A stretch of DNA of 24,288 nucleotides from JBHJOF01 sp050330055 (GTDB lineage Bacteria > Pseudomonadota > Alphaproteobacteria > Kiloniellales > JAKSDN01). Positions 1 to 7,652 of this stretch are shown one piece after another. A program made the translations under genes and the position numbers. Location of the stretch: contig JBHJOF010000397.1 of NCBI GenBank assembly GCA_050330055.1, positions 1-24,288 of the forward strand, given 5' to 3'. Position 1 is the stretch's first letter; each line of letters starts with the position of its first letter. Below the pieces are notes generated by a model, which was not told the DNA's origin, made no database searches, and saw nothing but the letters and a program-made list of their open reading frames with translations.

Positions 1-919
1 GGCGCTGGCCGAACGGCTGGGCGCCGCGCCCGTCCTGGCTGATCTCCCCGAGCCGGCGGCGGCCGGCGCGGCAGCGGCCGCCAACTTCACCCGGCCCGCC
101 TACGAGGCGGCGGTGCAGCGGGGGATCGACTACATCCACGCCGGCGACATCTTCCAGGCCAACCTGTCGCAGCGCTTCAGCGCGCGGCTGCCGGCGGGCG
201 AGACGCCCTTCATGCTGTACCGGCGCCTGCGCGCGCTCAACCCGGCGCCCTTCGCCGCCTATCTGAAGTTCGGCCAGGACGTGATCGCATCGTCCTCGCC
301 GGAGCGATTCCTGAAGCTGAGCGACGGCCAGGTCGAGAGCCGGCCGATCAAGGGCACCCGGCCGCGCGGCCACGACGCGGCCGAGGACGAGGCGCTGGCC
401 CGCGAGCTGCTGGCCAGCGAGAAGGACCGGGCCGAGAACGTCATGATCGTCGACCTGCTGCGCAACGATCTGTCGCGGGTTTGTCGCGACAGCAGCGTCG
501 CCGTGCCGGAGCTCTGCGTCCTGGAGCGCTACGCCACGGTCTATCACCTGGTCTCGACCATCGTCGGCGAGCTCAGGCCGGGCAAGACCGCTGTCGACCT
601 GCTGGAAGCCAGCTTTCCCGGCGGCTCGATCACCGGGGCGCCCAAGATCAGAGCCATGGAGATCATCGCCGAGCTGGAGCCGACGCGGCGCGGGCCCTAC
701 TGTGGTAGCATCGGTTACATCGGTTTCGACGGCGACATGGACAGCAGCATCGTGATCCGCACCTTCAGCATCCACGGCGACCAAGTGAGCTTCCAGGTCG
801 GCGGCGGCATCGTGGCGGACTCGCGGCCGGCCGAGGAGTACGAGGAGACCCTGGCCAAGGGGCGGGCCCTGCTCGCGGCCCTGGCCGCCGACCTGTCACC
901 GGGAGCGGAGATCGCATGA
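1..919 (+). CDS. pabB: Aminodeoxychorismate synthase component I (5' partial)
   Basis: The reading frame is open from base 2, so the N-terminus lies outside the window and about 305 C-terminal residues are seen. The protein makes 4-amino-4-deoxychorismate from chorismate with ammonia supplied by PabA. The chorismate-binding domain is clear: GDIFQANLSQRF, PIKGTRPRG, FPGGSITGAPKIRAMEII, GSIGYIGFDGDMDSSI and VGGGIVADS. The lysine in PIKGT is the PabB hallmark; anthranilate synthase TrpE normally has PIAGT, which argues against TrpE. The stop overlaps the pabA start in an ATGA, implying translational coupling. The product supplies folate and, in this context, also beta-RFAP synthase of H4MPT synthesis encoded about 11 kb downstream. 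The family call is firm; the exact N-terminus cannot be known. Confidence 0.93.
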   Translation, partial: ALAERLGAAPVLADLPEPAAAGAAAAANFTRPAYEAAVQRGIDYIHAGDIFQANLSQRFSARLPAGETPFMLYRRLRALNPAPFAAYLKFGQDVIASSSPERFLKLSDGQVESRPIKGTRPRGHDAAEDEALARELLASEKDRAENVMIVDLLRNDLSRVCRDSSVAVPELCVLERYATVYHLVSTIVGELRPGKTAVDLLEASFPGGSITGAPKIRAMEIIAELEPTRRGPYCGSIGYIGFDGDMDSSIVIRTFSIHGDQVSFQVGGGIVADSRPAEEYEETLAKGRALLAALAADLSPGAEIA

Positions 920-1536
920 TCCTGGTGATCGACAACTACGATTCCTTCGTCCACAACCTGGCCCGCTACATCCGCGAGCTGGGCTGGGAGACCGAGGTGG
1001 TGCGCAACGACGCCATCGGCCTGGAGCGGGTGGCGGCGCTCGCGCCCTCGCACATCGTGCTGTCGCCCGGTCCCTGCACGCCGGACGAGGCCGGCATCTC
1101 GGTGGCCCTTGTGCGGCGCTTTTACGCCTCGACCCCGATCCTCGGCGTCTGCCTCGGCCACCAGTGCATCGGCCAGGCCTTCGGCGGCCGCGTGGTGCGC
1201 GCACAGAAGCCGATGCACGGCAAGGTCTCGGCCGTGCGGCACGACGGCGTCGGCGTCTTCGCCGGTCTGCCCAGCCCGCTGCGGGCAACCCGCTACCACT
1301 CGTTGGTGGTCTCGCCCGAGGGCCTGCCGGAGGCGCTGCAGGTGACCGCCTGGAGCGAGACCGGCGAGATCATGGCGCTCTCCCACCGCGACTATCCGGT
1401 GATCGGCCTGCAGTTCCACCCCGAAGCGGTCCTGACCGACGGCGGCTACGACCTGCTGCGCAATGTCTTCGCTGCGCGGGCGCCGCTTGGCGCGGACGCG
1501 CCGGCGCAGCGCTGGGCGGCCCCTCAGCTCGGCTGA
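916..1536 (+). CDS. pabA: Aminodeoxychorismate synthase glutamine amidotransferase
   Basis: A class I glutamine amidotransferase of 206 residues, the usual size for PabA/TrpG. It opens with MILVIDNYDSFVHNL, has the oxyanion-region motif LSPGPCTPDEAG, the nucleophile Cys79 in GVCLGHQ, and the His168/Glu170 pair in QFHPEA. It hydrolyses glutamine and channels ammonia to PabB. The start ATG overlaps the pabB stop by 4 bp. PabA and TrpG are interchangeable in some bacteria, so it might also serve anthranilate synthase, but the pabB and pabC neighbours favour the pABA role. The last 15 or so residues, rich in Ala and Pro, extend past the conserved domain. Confidence 0.93.
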   Translation: MILVIDNYDSFVHNLARYIRELGWETEVVRNDAIGLERVAALAPSHIVLSPGPCTPDEAGISVALVRRFYASTPILGVCLGHQCIGQAFGGRVVRAQKPMHGKVSAVRHDGVGVFAGLPSPLRATRYHSLVVSPEGLPEALQVTAWSETGEIMALSHRDYPVIGLQFHPEAVLTDGGYDLLRNVFAARAPLGADAPAQRWAAPQLG

Positions 1537-1552
1537 AGCGGGAAGCGGCCCC

Positions 1553-2383
1553 TTGATCTTCCTCAACGATCGCCTGGTCTCGGCGGAGGAGGCCAGGATC
1601 GATCCGGCCGATCGCGGCCTGCTGCTCGGCGACGGCCTGTTCGAGACGCTGCTCTGCCGGAGCGGCCGGATCGAGCGGCTGGAGGCTCACCTGGCGCGGC
1701 TGCGGGCGGGAGCGGCGGTGCTCGGCATCCTGCCGCCGGACCTCGATCTGGCCGAGGCGGCGGCCACGCTGCTCGAGGCCAATGAGCTGACGGCGCGTGA
1801 CGCGGCGCTGCGCATCACCCTGACCCGGGGCCTGGGGCCGCGCGGGCTGCTGCCGCCGGACGAAGCACGGCCGACGCTGCTGATCAGCGCCGTGGCGCAG
1901 CCGGCGGCCCAGGAGCGCGCGCTCAGCGCAGTGGTCGCCACCATCAGGCGCAACGAGCAGTCGCCGCTGTCGCGGCTCAAGACGCTGAACTACCTGGACA
2001 ACGTGCTGGCCAAGCGCGAGGCGGTGGCGCGTGGCGCCGACGAGGCGATCCTGCTCAATACGGTCGGCCGGCTGGCTTCGGCCACGGCGGCCAACCTCTT
2101 TCTGGTGCGCGGCCGCAGCCTCTTCACGCCGCCACCATCCGAGGGCGTGCTGCCGGGGATTACCCGCGCCGCGATCCTGGAGCTCGCCCCGGCGCTCGGC
2201 CTGGCACCGGTCGAGGCGCCGCTCGAGCCAGGCCAGTTGCGCGACGCCGACGAGGCCTTTGTGAGCAATAGTCTGATCGGCGTGCGGGCGCTCGCCAGTC
2301 TGGATGGACAGTCGATCGGCGATGGCGCCTCCGGCCCGACGGTGCGGCGTCTAAGCCCGGCCTTATTGGAGCAGGCGCCGTAG
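1553..2383 (+). CDS. pabC: Aminodeoxychorismate lyase (PLP fold type IV)
   Basis: Class IV aminotransferase-fold protein of 276 residues. I chose the TTG at 1553, not upstream start codons inside pabA, because the conserved domain begins there (IFLNDRLVSAEEARIDPADRGLLLGDGLFET) and a GGAAG ribosome-binding site sits 7 nt upstream. The predicted PLP lysine is Lys143 in SRLKTLNYLDN, followed by EAILLNTVGRLASATAANLF, typical of the family. It would cleave aminodeoxychorismate to pABA and pyruvate. Sequence alone does not fully separate this family from D-amino acid or branched-chain aminotransferases; the pabB-pabA context decides. It starts 16 nt after pabA. Confidence 0.87.
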   Translation: MIFLNDRLVSAEEARIDPADRGLLLGDGLFETLLCRSGRIERLEAHLARLRAGAAVLGILPPDLDLAEAAATLLEANELTARDAALRITLTRGLGPRGLLPPDEARPTLLISAVAQPAAQERALSAVVATIRRNEQSPLSRLKTLNYLDNVLAKREAVARGADEAILLNTVGRLASATAANLFLVRGRSLFTPPPSEGVLPGITRAAILELAPALGLAPVEAPLEPGQLRDADEAFVSNSLIGVRALASLDGQSIGDGASGPTVRRLSPALLEQAP

Positions 2384-2411
2384 CTCTTACTGGCCGTGTG
2401 CTTACGCCGTC

Positions 2412-2440
2412 GTGACACCCGGCGGCGTTCGGTCTACCAT
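2412..2440 (+). promoter_or_regulatory. Possible promoter of the fwdD-fhc cluster
   Basis: In the 105-bp gap after pabC, GTGACA (2412-2417) is followed after 16 bp by CTACCA (2434-2439, then T). This loosely fits alphaproteobacterial sigma-70 promoters (TTGAC, about 17 bp, CTATAT). The same CTACCAT heptamer occurs upstream of fae. Pattern match only. Confidence 0.27.
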
Positions 2441-2488
2441 GGGGCGAACCTGCCGAAGTGGGATTTGGCGGGGCTAGGGAGTGTGCCT

Positions 2489-2854
2489 ATGGCCGAACGG
2501 ATGGTCCTGGTTGCCGGCCGTACCAGCAAGCAGGGCACCTCGCTCAATGCCGGCAAGCTCGCCGGGGAGTACATCGAGGTCACCTCCACCAGCGAAATGA
2601 ACGCCGACGACATGGCCCGGCTCGGCCTGACGAACGGCGACCGCGTGCGGCTGCGCTCGGCGGCCGGCGAGGTGGTGGTGCGCTGCACCTCGCGCGACCC
2701 GGCCGACTTGCCGTCCGGCCTGCTGTTCATCCCCTACGGCCCCCTGTCCAGCCAGCTGATGGGCAGCGACACCGCCCTGAGCGGCATGCCGCTGTCGAAG
2801 AACCTGGAAGTCGAGGTCGAACCGCTGCCCGGAGACGGCGATGCGGCTGCATAG
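2489..2854 (+). CDS. fwdD: Formylmethanofuran dehydrogenase subunit D-like (molybdopterin-dinucleotide-binding domain)
   Basis: A 121-residue protein made of one molybdopterin-dinucleotide-binding beta-barrel domain, like archaeal FwdD/FmdD. Recognisable segments are GRTSKQG (10-16), the middle MARLGLTNGDRVRLRSAAGEVVVR, and IPYGP (81-85) followed by SGMPLSKNLEVEVEP (98-112), which closely resemble the archaeal subunit. In archaea FwdD pairs with FwdB to hold the tungsten or molybdenum bis-pterin cofactor. The ATG at 2489 is preceded by AGGGAG at good spacing; an upstream in-frame GTG would add an unconserved leader. It lies 18 bp before fhcB. As I recall, FwdD is not one of the four subunits (FhcABCD) of the M. 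extorquens complex, so its presence is informative. Confidence 0.85.
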   Translation: MAERMVLVAGRTSKQGTSLNAGKLAGEYIEVTSTSEMNADDMARLGLTNGDRVRLRSAAGEVVVRCTSRDPADLPSGLLFIPYGPLSSQLMGSDTALSGMPLSKNLEVEVEPLPGDGDAAA

Positions 2855-2872
2855 TGCTTGCGAGGAGCCGTC

Positions 2873-4240
2873 ATGAGCGACGAAGACCTGCGTATCGTCG
2901 AGAACGCGACCTGCACCTTTTGCGGCTGCGTCTGCGACGATCAAATTCTGACCGTGGACGACAAGGCCAAGCGCATCGTCAAGGTCAAGAACACCTGCGC
3001 CCTGGGCCGCGCATGGTTCACCGAGCACAGCATCGAGGACCGGCCGGCCGCCCTGGTCGACGGCCAGGAAGCCAGCCTCGAGGAGGCGATCGAGGCGGCG
3101 GCGCAGACCCTGGCCGAGGCCAGGATGCCGATCACCTATGGCCTGAGCGACACCACCAGCGAGGCGCAGCGCATGGCGGTTGCCATCGCCGACATGATCG
3201 GCGGCTGCATCGATACCACCACCTCGGTCTGCCACGGCCCCAGCGGCATCGCCTTCGAGGGGGTGGGCGAGAGCACCATGACCCTGGGCGAGATCAAGAA
3301 CCGGGCCGACCTGGTGATCTTCTGGGGCGGCAACCCGGCGGAGTCGCACCCGCGCCTGTTCGGCCGCTATGCGCTCACGCCCAAGGGCATGTTCACGCCG
3401 AACGGCCGCAAGGACCGCACGGCGGTGCTGGTCGACGTGCGCCGCTCCAAGTCGGCGCCGGTCGCCGACATCTTCCTGCAGGTTAGGCCCGGCAGGGACT
3501 TCGAGCTGCTCTGGGCGCTGCGCGCGCTGGTCAAGGGCCGCAAGGTGGGCCCCGAGATCGCCCAGGTCACCGGCGTTCCGCTGGCCGCCATGGAGGACCT
3601 GGTCGAACGCATGAAGTCCTGCAACTACGGAGTCATGCTGTTCGGCATGGGGCTGACCATGACCCGCGGGCGGCACTTCAATTCCGGGGCGCTCCTGGCG
3701 CTCGCCAACGACCTGAACGAGTTCACCCACTTCGTCGCCAAGCCGGTGCGCGGCCACGGCAACGTGACTGGCGCCGACAACGTGGTCTCCTGGCAAACCG
3801 GCTTCCCCTTCGGCGTCAACTTCGGCCGCGGCTACCCGCGCTTCAACCCAGGCGAGTTCACCACCGTCGACATGCTGGCGCGCGGCGACGCCGACGCCGC
3901 CATGATCATCGCCGCCGATCCGGCTGCCAATTTCCCCAGGGCGGCGATCGAGCGCATGAAGCAGATTCCCATGATCGTGCTCGACCCCAAGGAGACGGCG
4001 ACCAGCCGGCTCGCCAAGGTGGCCTTCCACACCGCGACCTACGGCATCAACGTGCCGGGCACGGTCTATCGCATGGACGACGTGGCGATCGGCCTGCGCC
4101 CCGCCTTCGAGTCGCCCTACCCCAGCGACCTGGAGATCCTGACGGCGATCCGCGACCGCCTGCGCGTGCTGTTGGCCGATGACCCGGGCGGCCGGGTCTA
4201 CGGCGACCCGCGGCAGGCGCGTGCCGCGATCCCGGCCTGA
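2873..4240 (+). CDS. fhcB: Formylmethanofuran dehydrogenase subunit B / FhcB with intact metal-site residues
   Basis: A 455-residue FwdB/FmdB homologue, about the length of archaeal catalytic subunits. The ATG at 2873 has AGGAG 5 nt upstream; an upstream TTG (2858) is less likely. The N-terminus carries Cys14, Cys17, Cys21 and Cys42, spaced like the [4Fe-4S] motif of FwdB, with an extra Cys19. SVCHGPS gives Cys120-His121, matching the Mo/W-ligating cysteine and adjacent catalytic histidine (about 118/119 in archaeal FwdB). Arg293 in PVRGHGNVTG matches the conserved active-site arginine region, followed by SWQTGFPFGVNFGRGYPRFNPGEF, very similar to archaea. In the best known bacterial complex this subunit is described as lacking the redox cofactor, so the retained residues are unusual. 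Genes for polyferredoxin subunits (FwdF/G) are not seen in the window. Confidence 0.92.
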   Translation: MSDEDLRIVENATCTFCGCVCDDQILTVDDKAKRIVKVKNTCALGRAWFTEHSIEDRPAALVDGQEASLEEAIEAAAQTLAEARMPITYGLSDTTSEAQRMAVAIADMIGGCIDTTTSVCHGPSGIAFEGVGESTMTLGEIKNRADLVIFWGGNPAESHPRLFGRYALTPKGMFTPNGRKDRTAVLVDVRRSKSAPVADIFLQVRPGRDFELLWALRALVKGRKVGPEIAQVTGVPLAAMEDLVERMKSCNYGVMLFGMGLTMTRGRHFNSGALLALANDLNEFTHFVAKPVRGHGNVTGADNVVSWQTGFPFGVNFGRGYPRFNPGEFTTVDMLARGDADAAMIIAADPAANFPRAAIERMKQIPMIVLDPKETATSRLAKVAFHTATYGINVPGTVYRMDDVAIGLRPAFESPYPSDLEILTAIRDRLRVLLADDPGGRVYGDPRQARAAIPA

Positions 4241-4270
4241 AACCCGGTCCACCCCAACCTTCGGGCCAAC

Positions 4271-5914
4271 ATGCTGCGGATCGTCAACGGGCGGGTCTAC
4301 GACCCCATCAACGGCATCGATGGCGAGGTGCGCGAGATCTGCGTGTGCGACGGCAAGATCGTCGATCAGGTGCCGCGCGAGGCGCGAAGGATCGACGCGC
4401 AGGGCATGGCGATCATGCCCGGCGGGATCGACATCCACGCCCACATCGCCGGGCCCAAGGTGGCGCTGGGGCGCAAGATCCAACCCGAGGATCATCGCTG
4501 CGACGTGCACATGCGCACGGCGATCACCCGCTCAGGCACCGGCGGCACCGTGCCCTCGACCTTCACCACCGGCTACCGCTACGCCACCATGGGCTACACC
4601 ACGGTCATGGAGGCGGCGGTGCCGCCGATCGGCGCGCGCCACGCCCATGACGAGCTGCTCGACACCCCCGTAATCGACAAGGGCCTCTACACGGTCTGCG
4701 GCAGCAACCTGCTGATCTACAAGATGCTGCAGGACGGCCGCGAAAAGGACCTCAAGCACGTCGTGGCCTGGCTGCTGAACGCTGCCAAGGCTTACACCAT
4801 CAAGCTGGTCAGTCCCGGCAACGACGAGGTCTGGAAGGGCGCGCGCAACTCGCAGATCACCGACATCGGCCAGACGATCACGGGCTTCGAGTTGACGCCG
4901 CGCCAGGTCATCAAGGCATTGATCGATGCCGCCTGCGACCTCGGGCTGCCGCATCCGGCGCACATCCACTGCAACAACCTGGGGCACAGCGGCAACATCG
5001 CCACCACGCTCGAGACCATGCGCTTGGCCGAGGGACGCCGCGCCCACTTCGCGCACATCCAGTTCCATAGCTACGGCGGCAGGGCCGGCCACAACCCGAC
5101 CTCGGCGGCGGCGCAGATCATCGACACCCTGGACCGCAACCCCGGGCTCAGCGCCGACGTCGGCCAGGTGATGTTCGGCAAGGCGACTATCATGACCGCC
5201 GACGCGCCGATGGCCTATCTGCTGCGCAACTACAGCAAGGACAAGCGCTGGGTCAACGCCGACACCGAATGCGAGGGCGGCTGCGGCATCAAGCCCTTCG
5301 GCTACCAGGATCACGTCTACACCCACGCGCTGCAGTGGGGCATCGGGCTCGAGCTGTTCCTGCTGTCGAACGATCCCTGGCGCCTGGTGCTCTCGACCGA
5401 CCATCCGAACGGCGGCTCGTTTGCCAGCTATCCGCGGCTGATCCGTCTCCTGATGGACAGCGAGTTCCGCAAGCAGGAGATCGCCAAGGCGAACCGCAAG
5501 GCCATGAAGCGCACGGTTCTGCTCGACGGCCTCGACCGCGAATACACGATGCAGGAGATCGCCATCGTCACCCGCGCCGGACCGGCGCGCCTGCTCGGCC
5601 TCGCGAACAAGGGTCATCTCGGCGTCGGAGCCGACGCCGACATCACGATCTACGACGAGCAGGACGACAAGGAGGCCATGTTCGCGGCGCCGCGCTACGT
5701 CTTCAAGGACGGCGTCGCCTTCATCGACAACCATGAGTTCCGTAACGACCACTACGGCCGCACGCTCTACGTGGCGCCCGACTACGACCGGGCCATCGAG
5801 GCCGACGTGAAAGCCTTTTTCGACGACTACTACTCGGTGCAGTTCGAGAACTACGGTCTGCATGCGGACGACATGGGTCCGCGCGAGGCGGTGGCCGCCG
5901 GCCTCGCGACCTGA
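4271..5914 (+). CDS. fhcA: Formyltransferase/hydrolase complex subunit A (amidohydrolase)
   Basis: A 547-residue member of the amidohydrolase superfamily, homologous to archaeal FwdA. It hydrolyses the N-formyl group of the methanofuran-type carrier to formate. The binuclear metal ligands are visible: His56 and His58 in DIHAHIAGPKV, Lys178 in AYTIKLVSPG (the position of the carboxylated lysine in FwdA), His231/His233 in HIHCNN, His262/His266 in AHIQFH, and Asp377 in STDHPNGGSF. No active-site residue appears lost. The start ATG is 30 bp after the fhcB stop, with no strong ribosome-binding site, and the protein begins directly at the conserved MLRIVNGRVYDPING. It is followed by fhcD after 17 bp. 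Confidence 0.95.
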   Translation: MLRIVNGRVYDPINGIDGEVREICVCDGKIVDQVPREARRIDAQGMAIMPGGIDIHAHIAGPKVALGRKIQPEDHRCDVHMRTAITRSGTGGTVPSTFTTGYRYATMGYTTVMEAAVPPIGARHAHDELLDTPVIDKGLYTVCGSNLLIYKMLQDGREKDLKHVVAWLLNAAKAYTIKLVSPGNDEVWKGARNSQITDIGQTITGFELTPRQVIKALIDAACDLGLPHPAHIHCNNLGHSGNIATTLETMRLAEGRRAHFAHIQFHSYGGRAGHNPTSAAAQIIDTLDRNPGLSADVGQVMFGKATIMTADAPMAYLLRNYSKDKRWVNADTECEGGCGIKPFGYQDHVYTHALQWGIGLELFLLSNDPWRLVLSTDHPNGGSFASYPRLIRLLMDSEFRKQEIAKANRKAMKRTVLLDGLDREYTMQEIAIVTRAGPARLLGLANKGHLGVGADADITIYDEQDDKEAMFAAPRYVFKDGVAFIDNHEFRNDHYGRTLYVAPDYDRAIEADVKAFFDDYYSVQFENYGLHADDMGPREAVAAGLAT

Positions 5915-5931
5915 CACCGCCGGGCAGCAGC

Positions 5932-6828
5932 ATGAGGATCGGCGAGACCGAGATCGTGGACAGCTTTGCCGAGGCTTTCGGCATGACGGCGGCGCGCGTG
6001 CTCATCACCGCCGACACGGCGAAGTGGGCGCTGGCGGCGGCGCGCTCCATGACCGGTTTCGCCACCTCGGTGATCGGCTGCAAGTGCGAAGCCGGCATCG
6101 AGCGCGAGCTTACCCCTGGGGAGACGCCGGACCGGAGGCCGGGCGTCAGCGTGCTGCTCTTCGCCTTCGACCGTGCCGGCATCGCCGACCGTTTGCTAGA
6201 CCGGGTCGGCCAGTGCGTCATGACCTGCCCGACGACCTCCTGCTTCAACGGCCTGGAGAGCGACAAGCGGGTCAGCGTCGGCGGCAAGCTGCGCTTCTTC
6301 GGCGACGGCTACCAGATCGCCAAGCGCCTCAACGGCCGACGGCTGTGGCGGGTGCCGGTGATGGACGGCGAGTTCCTGGTCGACGACCGCTTCGGCGTGC
6401 AGGACGCGGTCGGCGGCGGCAACATCCTGATCCTCGGCCGCGACCGGCCGGCGACGCTCGCCGCCGCCGAGGCCGCTGTTGAGGCCATGCGGGCGGTGCC
6501 GGGCGTGATCCTGCCCTTTCCCGACGGCGTGGTGCGCTCGGGCAGCAAGGTGGGCTCGCGCTACAAGAGCCTGATCGCCTCGACCAACGACGCCTACTGC
6601 CCGACACTGCGCGGCGTGGTCGCGTCGAGCCTGGTGCCGGAGGAGGCCGACTGCGTGCTGGAGATCGTGATCGACGGGCTCGACGCGGGCGCCGTCGAGG
6701 AGGCCATGCGCCGCGGCGTCTACGCGGCGGCGGAGCGGGGCGCGCGCCAGATCACGGCCGGCAACTACGGCGGCAAGCTGGGCAAGTTCCACTTCCACCT
6801 GCACCAGCTGCTGAAGGCGGCGGCCTGA
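5932..6828 (+). CDS. fhcD: Formylmethanofuran:H4MPT formyltransferase
   Basis: A 298-residue protein of the Ftr family. It transfers the formyl group between N5-formyl-H4MPT and the methanofuran-type carrier; in bacteria it acts in the oxidative direction as part of the Fhc complex. Family blocks include ETEIVDSFAEAF at the N-terminus, ITADTAKWALAAA, FATSVIGCKCEAGIER, MTCPTTSCFNGL, VGGGNILILGRD, GSKVGSRYKSL, STNDAYCPTLRG and the C-terminal GNYGGKLGKFHFHLHQLL. Length matches archaeal Ftr (about 297). It sits between fhcA and fhcC, 8 bp before the latter, in the conserved B-A-D-C gene order of bacterial C1 clusters. Confidence 0.95.
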   Translation: MRIGETEIVDSFAEAFGMTAARVLITADTAKWALAAARSMTGFATSVIGCKCEAGIERELTPGETPDRRPGVSVLLFAFDRAGIADRLLDRVGQCVMTCPTTSCFNGLESDKRVSVGGKLRFFGDGYQIAKRLNGRRLWRVPVMDGEFLVDDRFGVQDAVGGGNILILGRDRPATLAAAEAAVEAMRAVPGVILPFPDGVVRSGSKVGSRYKSLIASTNDAYCPTLRGVVASSLVPEEADCVLEIVIDGLDAGAVEEAMRRGVYAAAERGARQITAGNYGGKLGKFHFHLHQLLKAAA

Positions 6829-6836
6829 GGCGCGCC

Positions 6837-7646
6837 ATGGCTCTCGATCTGGTCCTGACCACGCGTCTCGAGGTGCCGCTGGAGGCCGAGGCGATCAGCC
6901 CGGACCGGCTGGCCGGTCTATCCGACAAGCAGGCAGCCAGGCAGCCGGTGTTGATCGGAAACCGCCAAGCCGAGCTCGGCGACTTCTTCAAGATAACGGG
7001 GAAGGGGGAGGGCGAGGTCCGCGTCGAGGGCGACCTCTCGCGGGTCAAGCTGATCGGCGCCGGCATGACGAGCGGGCGGCTGCATATCGCTGGCAACGCC
7101 GGGCGCCACCTGGGCTCCGGCATGCGCGGCGGCGAGATCGTGGTCGAGGGCGACGCCGACGACTGGCTCGGGGCCGAGATGTCGGGCGGCCGCATCCTGG
7201 TCAAGGGCAAGGCCGCGCATGGCGTCGGCGCCGGCTACCGCGGCAGCCGCATCGGCATGCGCGGCGGCGAGATCGTGGTCCATGGCAGCGCCGGCAACGA
7301 GATCGGCAACGCCCTTCGCAACGGGCTGATCGCGATCGGCGGCGACTGCGGCGACTATGCCGGGGTCAACATGCTGGCCGGCAGCATCGTCGTTCTTGGC
7401 CGGCTCGGCATCCGCTGCGGTGCCGGCATGAAGCGCGGCAGCATCGTCTCGCTGCAGGAGGCCGAGATCCTGCCGACCTTCAGCTATGCCTGCACCTACC
7501 GGCCGGGCTTCCTCGGCCTTTACCTGTTGCACCTGCGGACCCGAGGCCTGCCGATCGATGACACGGCGGTCCAGGGCCGCTACAAGCGCTGGTGCGGTGA
7601 TTCCATCGAGCTGAACCGCGGCGAGATCCTGCTGCTGGCGGAGTGA
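6837..7646 (+). CDS. fhcC: Formyltransferase/hydrolase complex subunit C (FwdC-like beta-helix)
   Basis: A 269-residue FwdC/FmdC homologue. The centre (about residues 65-200) is a run of glycine-rich turns such as GAGMTSGRLHIAGNAG, LGSGMRGGEIVVEGDA, LGAEMSGGRILVKG and IGMRGGEIVVHGSAG, the GXGXG right-handed beta-helix also found in the C-terminus of glutamate synthase GltB. It is structural in the Fhc/Fwd complex, where it packs against the formyltransferase and amidohydrolase. The order after fhcD and the family match make the call firm. The C-terminal part (PTFSYACTYRPGFLGLYLLHL) follows the helix as in archaeal FwdC. Confidence 0.93.
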   Translation: MALDLVLTTRLEVPLEAEAISPDRLAGLSDKQAARQPVLIGNRQAELGDFFKITGKGEGEVRVEGDLSRVKLIGAGMTSGRLHIAGNAGRHLGSGMRGGEIVVEGDADDWLGAEMSGGRILVKGKAAHGVGAGYRGSRIGMRGGEIVVHGSAGNEIGNALRNGLIAIGGDCGDYAGVNMLAGSIVVLGRLGIRCGAGMKRGSIVSLQEAEILPTFSYACTYRPGFLGLYLLHLRTRGLPIDDTAVQGRYKRWCGDSIELNRGEILLLAE

Positions 7647-7652
7647 CGGACA

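Noticed and set aside
2474..4510. Very long open frame on the minus strand opposite fwdD-fhcB
   Set aside because: It is antisense to firmly identified genes and its product has no recognisable motif. Long antisense frames are expected in DNA with a strong GC third-position bias.
4532..5917. Long minus-strand open frame opposite fhcA
   Set aside because: Shadow of fhcA; composition is Val/Gly/His/Arg-rich with no motif.
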